Shown here: positions 18,164 through 27,167 of the stretch, one piece after another
How positions within the stretch are numbered: position 1 is the stretch's first letter
How the letters are laid out: each line of letters opens with the position of its first letter
The notes under the pieces: generated by a model
What the model was told of the DNA's origin: nothing
Seen by the model: only the letters and a program-made list of their open reading frames with translations
The model's database searches: none
Position numbers and translations under genes: made by a program
DNA from: Roseobacter cerasinus
GTDB taxonomy: Bacteria > Pseudomonadota > Alphaproteobacteria > Rhodobacterales > Rhodobacteraceae
Direction of reading: 5' to 3'
Length of the DNA: 64,000 nucleotides
Assembly (NCBI RefSeq): GCF_009811755.1
Contig: NZ_BLIV01000007.1
Span: 186,001 to 250,000 of the forward strand

Positions 18164-18737
18164 CCTCTTCATCTTCCGCATCTTTGGCCTGCGTGTTTTG
18201 GCCCGTCCTGAATCCAACGTTATGGCGGGGATGCGCCTTTAGGCTGTCGGCCAGGTCTTGATCCAACTCCTTTCGGATACGTCCCGCTTCATCCCGCGAG
18301 AGCGCGGCGCCGATATAGGTGACGATGCGGGCTTTCGGATCATTCGGCTTCACCCGCAGGCCGCGCACGATGTGCTTTGGAAAGCGCCGCCTCAGCTCGG
18401 CGCGCAAGCCCATGGAGTCGCGGCGCGCAAAGGGCGCGATCCAGTCGATCACCCAGAGCCGGTCACCTGACGCCCAATCCTCAGGCTTCAGACTGTTGGG
18501 GTTCAGAACATATTCGGTCTCGACCTCCAGCGTCATGCGCGCCCAGGAACAATAGGCCTGCGGCACGCCATTGCGTTCGACGATCGCGTATTGCCCAAGG
18601 GTGACGGGCGGCAGAACGAACCGGGTCTGCAACGCAATCGGCCAGGAGCAGTGAAGGTCTGAGTTGCACCACAGCCAGGCGATGCGGCCCATCGCCCCGT
18701 AAAGTCCGTCAAGCTTGCGCAGCTCCTCAGGCGTCAT
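18159..18737 (-). CDS. RTX toxin-activating lysine acyltransferase (HlyC/CyaC family)
   Basis: The 192-aa protein belongs to the family that activates RTX toxins by fatty-acylating internal lysines using acyl-ACP. The catalytic pair is visible: His29 in 'NSDLHCSWPI' and Asp98 in 'LWVIDWIAPF'. 'GVPQAYCSWARMTLE' is the conserved central strand. Its ATG overlaps the toxin stop as ATGA, so the toxin gene comes first and the activator second, the reverse of hlyCABD. The C-terminal tail beyond about residue 165 is charged and its stop lies in the inverted-repeat element, so the tail may be altered. Confidence 0.9.
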   Translation of the reverse strand: MTPEELRKLDGLYGAMGRIAWLWCNSDLHCSWPIALQTRFVLPPVTLGQYAIVERNGVPQAYCSWARMTLEVETEYVLNPNSLKPEDWASGDRLWVIDWIAPFARRDSMGLRAELRRRFPKHIVRGLRVKPNDPKARIVTYIGAALSRDEAGRIRKELDQDLADSLKAHPRHNVGFRTGQNTQAKDAEDEEA

Positions 18738-21700
18738 CCAAGCCCAAGCCAGTCTTCGATATCCCCGAGCAGGGTCTGTTGATAGGAGCCGTTGAGGAAC
18801 TGAGCTTTCCGGGTTTCGGTCTCGATGGCCGCCTCTATCACATCGGAATGGGCAAAAGCGTCATCGCGCGCCGCGAGCATGCTGCGGAACAGAACGGTGT
18901 CGGCGCCGGTGTCTGACTGGATGTCCAGTGTCTCCCGGTTCCCGTTCGCGAACAGAAGATGCTGCCGCAAGGGGCCAGCATCGGGCTGCGCGCCATCTCC
19001 ATAGTAGTTCAACAGCGTCAGAGAATCAGCCGTGTTCCCCTCGAACCACAAGATCAGGTCATCGCCGCTCCTGTTGTGCTCCACCTGATCATCTGCAATC
19101 TTGATCAGATTGTCCTCCCAATCGGAGGCATGAAGCTCCATGATCAGATCGTGACCAGACCCCGCGCGAAAGACGAATGTATCGATCCCGTCGCCACCCG
19201 ACATCGCGTCCGAGCCACCGCCGCCGTCAATGTGGTCATGGCCATCCATGCCGTAGATCAGATCATCATAGGCGCTGCCGATGAAGCTCTCTCCCAGATG
19301 CCCGCCTTGCAGCACCGTGCCGCTGTCTAGCCCGCTGGCATCCAGCATCGCCGCCATGGCCATATTGCCCTCAAGGGTCTGAAACTGCCATGCGACCGGA
19401 TCGCCTGCATCATCCCGCTCTGACGCGATGCCAATCTCGAGCTTGGCGCTGCCGGGGCCTTCCTCGTTCCAGGCGTAGAAGTCGAAGTCATGCCAGCCTG
19501 ATGTTGTCGCGGTAAAGCTGGCCTCGGTGTGATGGTCCGCGCGATCATCCTGAAGGAGGGTGACCGGGCCGCCCGTTCCGCCATCCTCAAGGGTGAACAG
19601 CACCTTGTCTTCGGCGGTTTCGCGGAATTTATAGGTTTCACCCTCCTGCAGCCAGATCTCGCCCTGATAGCGAATGAGGCCACGCGCTGCGATATCCTCC
19701 TCCAGGATACGGCCCGGATTTACCTCCACCCGGTCGGCCTGCTGTTGCTCTGCCCAATCCGCGAGATCGATGCGGATATGTTCGGTTGTGATCTGGCGCG
19801 TATTCCCCCCCTTGCCCAGATTTGGAAACAGGAGCGGTTGCGTCGTCGTATAGGTGGTGCCGGCGTCGTCATAGATCTCCTTGCTGGTGTTGCGCGTCAG
19901 AAACGGCAAACCATGCGAGGCCTGGAGCACACTGGCGATCATGGTGTTGAAATCCTGAGCGTGCCAATGGTTTTCCAGTAGGGCATCGGCCACATTCGAT
20001 CCGGCCAGCATGGGCGAGGTAAAGCCCAACCGCAAAGACGGATCGTCCTGCCCGTTCAGGGTCTGAAAAGCGGTATCCGCATCGACATCGCGGATGAGAA
20101 GCGCCGCCGTGCCCGCCGCATCGGCTGTCCGGGCGTAGTAGTCATATTCGTACCAACCGCCTTCGGTCGCCGTGAAGCTGCCCGACGTCGCCGTGCCAGG
20201 TGTCGTTTCGCGCAAGACCTGGGTGCGGTCTATGTCATCTCCGGCCTGTGCGGGACGCAGATAGACCGCGCCCCAGGTGTCCGCCGATTCCTGAAACTCG
20301 TATGTGACACCCGCCTCCAGATAAACCTGGCCCACGAAATGATGAAGCGCGTTCGCCGCCAGCGATCCGGAAACATCGTCGGTGCGCGTCTCCGTGCGGC
20401 CGGCCGTGGGCTGCGCATAGCCCTCTATCGGCAGCAGCCAATCCTCGATTGCGTTATTCGGGTCGGAGAGAAACGCCGCAAGTGTCAACGGCGGCCCACC
20501 GTCCGGCTCCTCCGCGGCGCGCGGCGCCGTCAGATCATAGGCGTAATGGGTGAAAGCCGCCCCATTCATGCCGGTGTCAACGGGCGGCTTGATGTCGGCG
20601 AGGTCAAACACCAGATGTTCGATCCCCTTGAAGAGCGCCAGGCTGAAATCATCACCCGAGGTGCCCAGAATTTGATCTTCGAAGATTGCGCGCGCCAGGT
20701 CCACATCGACACCCAAGGCGGCCAGTTGCCCGAGTTGATACTCGACGAAGGCGGCGGCCACCTGCTGTTCGGCATATTGCTCTCGGAGCGCCTGCATCGT
20801 CTCGCCGTCGAAAACGACCGCATCGATATCATCGCCACCAAAGAGAAAGACCGCGTCGTCCTGGCTCGCCGTGCCAGCGGCAACCTTCTGCAAGAGGGTC
20901 GCTAGGGTCTTGCCCGCCTCGATCACATCGCTGCCCGCGCCGCCGTCAATGTATTCCGACTGTGCGCCCGTCACGATATGGTCGTCCCCATCGCCCGCAA
21001 GGACAACTTTGGTCTTCTCGCCCGCGTAAATCTGATCATCGCCGTCAAAGCCAAAGATACGTTGAACGGTCGTGTTCCCGCGCAAATCCAGAATGTCATC
21101 CAGATCGGAGGCCTGCAGCACTTCGATATTGGTCAAAAGATCGACGACCGTGGTTTCATGCGCGTGCTGTGCCACTTCGATCGCGCGATACTCAACCGTC
21201 TTGTACTTCGCCTTGCCCCACATGTCCGTCCCGGCCTGTTCCCTCTTGGTCTTGATGACTTCCTGGAGGTATTCGGAACCGGCAGCGAGGTGTTTTTCGA
21301 CGTGGACCTGATTGGCACCGTTCGCCGTCGCCTGGATGCCGCGCGCAAAGCGGTCGTCGTCGATGTTCAGATAGGAGGCGGTATCCTCGCCCGCGCCGCC
21401 ATTAAAAACCACCTTCGCCTGATCCGCGAGATAGGTATCGTCTCCGCCAAGCGCGTTGATCTTGAGCGACAAGTCTTTGATCACGGTCCTATTTGGGTTG
21501 AGCGGCACATAGTCCGTGATCACATTTGTCACGTCGAAGGTCGTCGAGGTCTGCGAAGCTTCGGCCCGTTGGAGCGGGATGGCAAAACCGGGCTTGCCAC
21601 CATCGGTCTGTGACGACTCGGTGTATTTCGTTGTTCCATCCGTAATCGTCCAGCCGGAGACATATGTCGTCGTCGTCCCGCCCCCTTTGCCGAAGTTGAA

Positions 21701-24238
21701 CATCGGGCGCGTGTACACTTCCTCCACGGCCAGCATTAAAGGCGCCATGAAGGTCAGATAAACCGCCTTATCCGCACCACCGTTGGGCAGATCGATCTGC
21801 GCTGCACTTTCATCCAACGTGACGCTCTGATGGTCCCAGTTCCCCTGGCCAAGGTATTCGGTACCATAGTGTTTGGCCGTCTTCCCCATTTCCGAAATCG
21901 TGTCGCTCTGGATCGCGAGGCTGGCATCTGCGTCGGTAAAGGACTGCGATCCCAGACCGATGATGCTGTCAAAATTCTTATCCAGAATTCTGTCGAAACG
22001 CTCTTCATTCTCGGCTGCGATGGCTTCCCAGCGGGTGTCCAACTGCTTTTCGAAAAATTGCGCGATGGTCTGCTGGTCGCCATTGGGCAGGCTGCGCATC
22101 TCGTCGGCGAGCTTATCCGCTTCCCTCTGCCAGGTATTGCCTTCCGTCAGCCGGATGATCGTCGATATGGCCGCGCCCACAAGTGCCACTGCAACCGCAA
22201 CCGGTGCCCCCACACCCGTTGCCGCAATACCGATGGAGGCAATACCAAAGGCGGCGTCAACGGCGGTCGCGGCCGCGTAATGCGCCACCTCCTTGTCATA
22301 GGTATCCTCCAGCCGATCTGCGAGCAGGCCGTTGGTTTCCGTGCCGTCGTCGGTCTCGCGCAAGTGGTCGATGTAGTCTTTTGCCGCGTCGAACCTTTGC
22401 CAGGAGACCGGGTCCAGAACGCTGAGCAAGGTCACCACCGCACCGGCGACGGGCACGCCTTTGGTCGCAAAACTCAGAGCCTTCGCGCTGTGGCTCAGCA
22501 TCGCGGTGGCCGCCAGCGCCCCCTCGGCGGCCATGGCGGCCATCATCGTGCCTTGCAATGCGGCGGCTTGCTTCAGCGCGTCGCGCTGGTCGTCCGTGAG
22601 GTCGGGGTTGTCCAACTGCCGTGTGATATCGGCCAGACCAACCGCCACACTCGCCACGCCGACGGTCGAGGCGAAAAGGCCCAAGGCGGCCGTTGCCTTG
22701 GCATTGCCACCCAAGAAGTCCGCTGTCGACTGCCCGGTATAGAGCCCGTCCGAAGCAATCCCCAGGCCGAATGATGCATGCAGCTCCGCGCTGGATCCTT
22801 CATGGCTCCAGAACCCCAGACCAGCCGCGCCGCGCAACATGGAGATACCATTGTCGGCGATCCCCCATTTCGAGACTGACTTGCCCGCAAGATCCGGATC
22901 CTGCGTCAGATGAGTGGAGATGCCATTGGCCCAGGTCGTCTGTTTGTTCACCGTCTCCGTCGCGGTTTCAAATCGCCGCACTTCGGTGTCGTAATGTGCT
23001 TGGTCTGTTTGAGCTTGTGTGCGCTGCGCTTGCGCTGCGGTCAGCTGCTCTTGCGCGTCGGCAGCGTTCATCCGGACAGTGTCGATATGTGTATTGACCG
23101 CCTCTTGCCAATTCGCGGGGTTTTGTCCCTGAAAATCAGCATTGGCATTCAGATGCCCTTGCGCAATCGCATTCTCCCGCGCCTGAACCTCCTCTGGGCT
23201 CAGATTGCTCCAGTCATCGGGAAAATTCACGCGGTCGGCGGCAATTGCGTCGCGGATCTCTGTTCTGAGCCGGAGTGCGCCTGTCAGAGAATGGCCTGCT
23301 GTGTCCAATGCCTGCGTGGCATTGGCGATGGCAGTGTTTGCAGTTTCCAGAGCCGAACTGGCTTGGGTAAATGCCTGTCTGTTTTGCGATAGATGCTGGT
23401 CCAGATACGTCTGATTATGCTCCAGGAACCGATTATGCATCTTCAGCAGGTCGGGAAAATTCGTCTCCGTCTGAAACCGGTCCCGGGTGTTGCCCAGGTA
23501 GTCAACATCTGTCCCATTGTCTGCGATGTCTTGATGAAACTGCCGGATCTCAAGCGTCATCTCCGCCTGCTTGCGCGTCACATGAAGCGCATTCAGGAAC
23601 ATGATATTCGTAAAGACCTGCGTGCCGCTCAGGACCGCTTCGGCCGCCATAAACCCTTTGCCGGTGTCGTCCGTCTCGGTCCAGAAGCTGTTCACCTTGC
23701 GCGACATGTTCTGGACGGTATCCGCCATCCAGTGGGAATAAGACATCGTGGTCGAAGCGGCCTTCATCACCGTCGTGCCAAGATCCACATTCGACCCTTT
23801 AACGCCCTCGGGGGTGTCTGGCAGACTTGCCACAACCTTCAGAAACGTCGCCGTCTGCACGGCGGCCATATACTGAAAGCCAAAGGTGCCGTAGATCCCG
23901 ACCGTTTCACCCGGCGCCTCGGGCGAGGGCGCGCCCTCTATGCCGCGCTCTGCCAGCATGTCCTGAAACAGGTTCGACAGCACATCCCACCCTGTTTCGG
24001 GGTACTGGTCGAGAAACATCTGGAACACGATCTGATCCGCGATGGGGCGCGAACTGACAAAGTCTCGCAGCGGATCATCTTCGGCCAGCGGAGGGGGAGA
24101 GGTCGGCGCAGACGCGCTGTTTTCCGCAGGCTCGCCCCCGGTGCCGGATGTGTGTGCCGCCATGCCACTTGATGAGGAGACGAGGTCGTCGATTGGGGCG
24201 GTATGTGTCAGATCATCATGGCTGGTCGTCTCGTTCAT
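18734..24238 (-). CDS. large RTX-family toxin-like protein
   Basis: This 1834-aa protein has an acidic N-terminus and an alanine/glutamine-rich coiled region at about residues 280-460. A hydrophobic zone at about 515-700 ('FASTVGVASVAVGLADI', 'GAPVAVAVALVGAAISTI') resembles the membrane-inserting domain of RTX cytolysins. RTX nonapeptide-like repeats occur at about 1060-1110 ('FDGDDQIYAG', 'DGDDHIVTG', 'GGAGSDVIEAG') and again at about 1650-1690 ('GGGGSDAMSGGDGIDTF'). Two repeated beta modules at about 1280-1395 and 1515-1605, each with 'G..YLEAG.TYEF' and a 'GW.(E/D)(Y/F)D(Y/F)YA' end, look PA14-like. It is paired with a lysine acyltransferase. No signal peptide is present, fitting type I secretion, but no HlyB/HlyD genes are nearby. 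The target is unknown. Confidence 0.85.
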   Translation of the reverse strand: MNETTSHDDLTHTAPIDDLVSSSSGMAAHTSGTGGEPAENSASAPTSPPPLAEDDPLRDFVSSRPIADQIVFQMFLDQYPETGWDVLSNLFQDMLAERGIEGAPSPEAPGETVGIYGTFGFQYMAAVQTATFLKVVASLPDTPEGVKGSNVDLGTTVMKAASTTMSYSHWMADTVQNMSRKVNSFWTETDDTGKGFMAAEAVLSGTQVFTNIMFLNALHVTRKQAEMTLEIRQFHQDIADNGTDVDYLGNTRDRFQTETNFPDLLKMHNRFLEHNQTYLDQHLSQNRQAFTQASSALETANTAIANATQALDTAGHSLTGALRLRTEIRDAIAADRVNFPDDWSNLSPEEVQARENAIAQGHLNANADFQGQNPANWQEAVNTHIDTVRMNAADAQEQLTAAQAQRTQAQTDQAHYDTEVRRFETATETVNKQTTWANGISTHLTQDPDLAGKSVSKWGIADNGISMLRGAAGLGFWSHEGSSAELHASFGLGIASDGLYTGQSTADFLGGNAKATAALGLFASTVGVASVAVGLADITRQLDNPDLTDDQRDALKQAAALQGTMMAAMAAEGALAATAMLSHSAKALSFATKGVPVAGAVVTLLSVLDPVSWQRFDAAKDYIDHLRETDDGTETNGLLADRLEDTYDKEVAHYAAATAVDAAFGIASIGIAATGVGAPVAVAVALVGAAISTIIRLTEGNTWQREADKLADEMRSLPNGDQQTIAQFFEKQLDTRWEAIAAENEERFDRILDKNFDSIIGLGSQSFTDADASLAIQSDTISEMGKTAKHYGTEYLGQGNWDHQSVTLDESAAQIDLPNGGADKAVYLTFMAPLMLAVEEVYTRPMFNFGKGGGTTTTYVSGWTITDGTTKYTESSQTDGGKPGFAIPLQRAEASQTSTTFDVTNVITDYVPLNPNRTVIKDLSLKINALGGDDTYLADQAKVVFNGGAGEDTASYLNIDDDRFARGIQATANGANQVHVEKHLAAGSEYLQEVIKTKREQAGTDMWGKAKYKTVEYRAIEVAQHAHETTVVDLLTNIEVLQASDLDDILDLRGNTTVQRIFGFDGDDQIYAGEKTKVVLAGDGDDHIVTGAQSEYIDGGAGSDVIEAGKTLATLLQKVAAGTASQDDAVFLFGGDDIDAVVFDGETMQALREQYAEQQVAAAFVEYQLGQLAALGVDVDLARAIFEDQILGTSGDDFSLALFKGIEHLVFDLADIKPPVDTGMNGAAFTHYAYDLTAPRAAEEPDGGPPLTLAAFLSDPNNAIEDWLLPIEGYAQPTAGRTETRTDDVSGSLAANALHHFVGQVYLEAGVTYEFQESADTWGAVYLRPAQAGDDIDRTQVLRETTPGTATSGSFTATEGGWYEYDYYARTADAAGTAALLIRDVDADTAFQTLNGQDDPSLRLGFTSPMLAGSNVADALLENHWHAQDFNTMIASVLQASHGLPFLTRNTSKEIYDDAGTTYTTTQPLLFPNLGKGGNTRQITTEHIRIDLADWAEQQQADRVEVNPGRILEEDIAARGLIRYQGEIWLQEGETYKFRETAEDKVLFTLEDGGTGGPVTLLQDDRADHHTEASFTATTSGWHDFDFYAWNEEGPGSAKLEIGIASERDDAGDPVAWQFQTLEGNMAMAAMLDASGLDSGTVLQGGHLGESFIGSAYDDLIYGMDGHDHIDGGGGSDAMSGGDGIDTFVFRAGSGHDLIMELHASDWEDNLIKIADDQVEHNRSGDDLILWFEGNTADSLTLLNYYGDGAQPDAGPLRQHLLFANGNRETLDIQSDTGADTVLFRSMLAARDDAFAHSDVIEAAIETETRKAQFLNGSYQQTLLGDIEDWLGLG

Positions 24239-25255
24239 CTATTTCCGCTTTCCCCTAGGTCATCCTCGAACCCTACAGAGACAAAATCACTTGGCAACAA
24301 ATACTTGTTACCTGTCGTGTCTTAATCCGAGCATGCACACTAAATCAGCCGAAGCCAGCATCATGCAATTGCACCGAAGGCTCAATTTGTCCCACGCGAC
24401 CTTTGGATTGGCATCTCGAACCGCGCTCCAACCTGGTCGAATGGCAGGCCTCCGCGCGGTCATGCAGCATCACGAACCAGGCAATGCTGCGGTTTTCACT
24501 GTACTTGCACGCGCAGGATGACATCGCAATGACCGGATAGGGCTTCGGGGCGCGAAGGGCCACGACCCGGCGGCATGAGCACCCGGAAACGGACTGCGCA
24601 CAGACATGAGATACGCGCAAAACTTGCCATCGCTTTGTCCAACGACACATCAGCAACCAACCGCGTCAACCTCGCAGTCTCTTCATCAGGCATCTTCAGG
24701 CGTTTCACTTCAGACGGCGTCGGTCCGCTGTACGTCTCTCGCGTGTTGAAAAATGTCGCTTCGGCAATTCCGGCCTTTCGGCAGACCTCGGCGACTGACG
24801 TGCCGTCTTCTACCTGCTTCGCTGGCACCAAGCTGGAGGCGGATGTGATCGTCTATGCCGCGACGATGGCTCGATGACTGGCAGGGTGGCAGATCCGATT
24901 GATCAGGAGACCGCAGACCGAGGTCGGCAAGGTCTGGAGTCCGGGCTCCGACACCCCCAAGAACCCAGGGTCCTGGGAGGGTGAGCAGCGCAATATGTGG
25001 ACACCTGCGCAGGTGCAGACTCTTTGGCTGCATGGCGGCAAGCTGCATCAGTCGCGGCAGTACTCACGGTTCCTGTCGCCACAGATCAAAGCGCCGGTGG
25101 AGGGTGTCGCGACGCCGGTCAATAGTTTGCAGGATGTGCATCAGCGGGTGAGTATGTGATGGGGCGACCCCGGTTTGGGGCTGACTGCTGGTCAATACGC
25201 TTTCACTTTTTCGTAGAGCGATTGCGCGGCCCGCCCGGATCGGACAGAAGAGCGC
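24239..25255. other. toxin upstream region and IS debris
   Basis: About 1 kb without an intact gene. It holds the toxin promoter side (24239-24320, not resolved), the IS3 orfA fragment listed separately, and two small perfect palindromes (CCCAGG-GT-CCTGGG near 24965 and CACCTGCGCAGGTG at 25002-25015). No other coding signal is convincing. Confidence 0.5.
24630..24870 (-). pseudogene. IS3-family transposase OrfA fragment
   Basis: The minus-strand frame reads 'KQVEDGTSVAEVCRKAGIAE' and then 'YSGPTPSEVKRLK' and 'LTRLVADVSLDKAM'. These match the helix-turn-helix and leucine-zipper parts of IS3-group OrfA. Family-critical tryptophan is lost ('FFNTRETY' where 'FYNW' is usual). The frame has no proper beginning and loses similarity after 'DKAM', and no OrfB could be followed. 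It is a decayed insertion sequence. Confidence 0.7.
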
Positions 25256-25885
25256 ATGTTTGATCGTCATCTGCGCAGACTGATGGACCCGACCCTCAAT
25301 GCCATGGGGCGCCGATTGGCGCGTGCGGGCTGCACAGCCAACGGGATGACATTGGCCGGTCTGGTGATCGGGCTTGCCGCGTCGTGTCTGATTTACGGGG
25401 GGATGACCTTCTGGGCTCTTGCGCCGCTGCTGCTGAGCCGCTTGGCTGATGGGCTCGACGGGGCCGTGGCGCGGGCGACGCGCCAAACCGATTTTGGCGG
25501 ATATTTCGACATATCGGCGGATTTCTTATTCTATGGCAGCGTGCCCTTCGCCTTCGTTTTGCTCGACCCGGCGCAGAACGGGGTGGCGGGGGCCTTCTTG
25601 CTGGCGTCCTTCTACTTCAATGGCACGAGCTTTCTCGGCTATGCCATTATTGCGGAGAAACGGGGGATGAAGACCTCAGCACAGGGGGTGAAGTCGCTCT
25701 ATTACTCCAATGGGCTTTTGGAGGGCGGAGAGACAATTGTGTTTTTCATTGCTTTGTGTCTGTTGCCACATTGGTTTGAGCAACTCGCATGGGGGTTTGG
25801 CGTTGCCTGTTTTGCGACAGGTGCGCTGCGGATCTATGCCGCACAGAAGGTGTTTCGCCCGGCGGAAGAGCGGCAGTCCCCGTAA
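25256..25885 (+). CDS. CDP-alcohol phosphatidyltransferase family protein
   Basis: The 209-aa membrane enzyme has the complete CDP-alcohol motif D-x2-D-G-x2-A-R-x7-G-x3-D-x3-D, with D65, D68, R73, G81, D85 and D89. Around it are four to six hydrophobic segments. The family joins a CDP-activated lipid or alcohol to a second alcohol, but the acceptor cannot be told from sequence. It is flanked by an IS3 scar upstream and an IS5 scar downstream, so its neighbourhood has been rearranged. It has no operon partner. Confidence 0.85.
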   Translation: MFDRHLRRLMDPTLNAMGRRLARAGCTANGMTLAGLVIGLAASCLIYGGMTFWALAPLLLSRLADGLDGAVARATRQTDFGGYFDISADFLFYGSVPFAFVLLDPAQNGVAGAFLLASFYFNGTSFLGYAIIAEKRGMKTSAQGVKSLYYSNGLLEGGETIVFFIALCLLPHWFEQLAWGFGVACFATGALRIYAAQKVFRPAEERQSP

Positions 25886-26235
25886 GAGTATGTTGGGGCA
25901 ATCAAGACGCATCCGCTGTTCCTGCAGAGGGGAGGGTGCGGCGCGACGCTGGGAGATTTCGGCGGGGGTGAGGCACGTATCCGCAGATACAACTCCGTTC
26001 ACACAATTGGTGATCTGTTGATCGCATCTGCCTCCGGCCAGACGACACTGCACCGCTGTGACAGGTTTGAGGGTGCGGCAAGCCGGGCGACGTACTGGCC
26101 GTGCAGCTGGCTTTGGCCACAGCCCTATCAACAGAAAGAAACAGGAACGGCTTCTGCTCACGGATCATGATATGAAGATGATCAGTGACCGCCTCGGGAC
26201 CACCCCTCTCGTGACATTGCTGCGCAATGCACTGC
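25886..26235. other. non-coding spacer
   Basis: About 350 bp with no convincing gene between the phosphotransferase stop and the IS5 fragment. Short frames exist, but none has family features. Confidence 0.4.
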
Positions 26236-26396
26236 CGGGCAATGGCCAAGCGTTGCTACAAACGGCGTAACCGGATCGAGATCATGTTCGGCAGATCGAC
26301 AGATTGGCGGCGTGTTGCAAACCGATACGACCGATGCCCGAAGCTCTTCCTGTCGGCCATCACCTGCGCCGCACTCATCATTTATTGGATGTTAGA
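26236..26396 (+). pseudogene. IS5-family transposase C-terminal fragment
   Basis: The plus-strand frame reads 'KRCYKRRNRIEIMFGRSTDW' and continues 'RRVANRYDRCPKLFLSAI', then 'ALIIYWM'. This is the conserved C-terminal DDE end ('YKRRNRIE..FGRLKDWRR.A.RYDR') of IS5-group transposases. Nothing upstream continues the protein, so only about 54 residues survive. It ends a few bases before the stop codon of the last gene of the chemotaxis operon. Confidence 0.8.
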
Positions 26397-26403
26397 CCTG
26401 GTC

Positions 26404-26778
26404 CTAGAAGAGATCCAGATCTTCTGGCGTGTTCGAAGTTTGGTCGCTGTAGTTTTTGGAGTCGCCATCCAGTATTGCGCGAGTGGCCTCCAATTTTAGC
26501 TTTTCGGAGAGCTTGCAAAGGTCGCTTGCGTTCAGTACCGACTTTTCGGATTGACTGAGAAGCAACAACATAAGCGCCAGATCCTCGAGCGATTGTCTAA
26601 CGAAGTCCAGCGCCTGAAGATTTGTAATCGTCTGCGCATCTGGAGATTGCAAAAGACCTATCGACTGCCCAATCGTTTCTTCGACGTCAAAGATTTGCGC
26701 CGAGAGCTTATCAAGGTATTGCGAAAGGCGGGCTTGAATCTTTGAAACGTGCTCGTCAGTTCGACAGGTCGGCGACAT
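26404..26778 (-). CDS. small helical protein at the end of the chemotaxis operon
   Basis: This 124-aa, predicted all-alpha cytosolic protein is the last gene of the operon, 1 bp after cheY. It has long amphipathic helices (about residues 10-45, 52-82 and 86-105), a flexible acidic linker, and ends 'NTPEDLDLF'. No named family is recognised. The architecture (helical bundle, disordered linker, acidic-hydrophobic C-terminal peptide) resembles CheZ in outline, where the C-terminal peptide docks on CheY. However, the CheZ catalytic 'QD..Q' segment is not evident. Function is unknown; an accessory or phosphatase role for the adjacent CheY is an inference. Confidence 0.7.
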   Translation of the reverse strand: MSPTCRTDEHVSKIQARLSQYLDKLSAQIFDVEETIGQSIGLLQSPDAQTITNLQALDFVRQSLEDLALMLLLLSQSEKSVLNASDLCKLSEKLKLEATRAILDGDSKNYSDQTSNTPEDLDLF

Positions 26779-27165
26779 TTACAAACGGCCCACGACAGCT
26801 TCAATACAATTGCGCAAAGCCGCCTGTTCAAAAGGCTTTTTCAGGTAGTTGTTCATGCCAAGCTTCTTGCCATGGTCGATGATCTGCTGCTCCGCCCGGC
26901 CGGTGATTAGAATGAAGCCGACGCCCTTTGTTTTTGGTCCACTGCGGAGTTGGTGCAATAGCTTCAATCCGTCCATCTCCGGCATGTTATAGTCGGAAAT
27001 AACCAGATGAACGGGGTGCGTAGCCAGCGATTTGAGCGCGTCAACGCCGTTTTCCGCAGTCGATACGTTGCGAACGCCAAAGGCATCAAGCGCTTGCGTG
27101 ATCAGCCCGCGGCTTGTCGACATGTCATCTACTACCATGATCCTGATTTGGTCTCGCAAAGACAT
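26779..27165 (-). CDS. cheY: CheY-like single-domain response regulator
   Basis: This 128-aa receiver domain has no output domain. Acidic pocket Asp13-Asp14, phospho-acceptor Asp58 in 'LVISDYNMPEMDG', switch Thr in 'FILITGRAE' and Lys in 'NNYLKKPF' are all present, so it should be phosphorylated by CheA. The ATG at 27165 was chosen over the TTG two codons upstream because it has AAGGAA at good distance. It follows cheR by 2 bp and precedes the small helical protein. It probably acts at the flagellar motor or as a phosphate sink. Confidence 0.9.
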   Translation of the reverse strand: MSLRDQIRIMVVDDMSTSRGLITQALDAFGVRNVSTAENGVDALKSLATHPVHLVISDYNMPEMDGLKLLHQLRSGPKTKGVGFILITGRAEQQIIDHGKKLGMNNYLKKPFEQAALRNCIEAVVGRL

Positions 27166-27167
27166 AT

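Noticed and set aside
18734-24238. RTX gene as a simple calcium-binding adhesin
   Set aside because: The coupled lysine acyltransferase and central hydrophobic zone fit a toxin-like protein better than an adhesin, although adhesion by the PA14-like modules is not excluded.
25002-25015. Perfect 14-bp palindrome CACCTGCGCAGGTG
   Set aside because: No gene start or repeat copy in the window; too short to interpret in GC-rich DNA.
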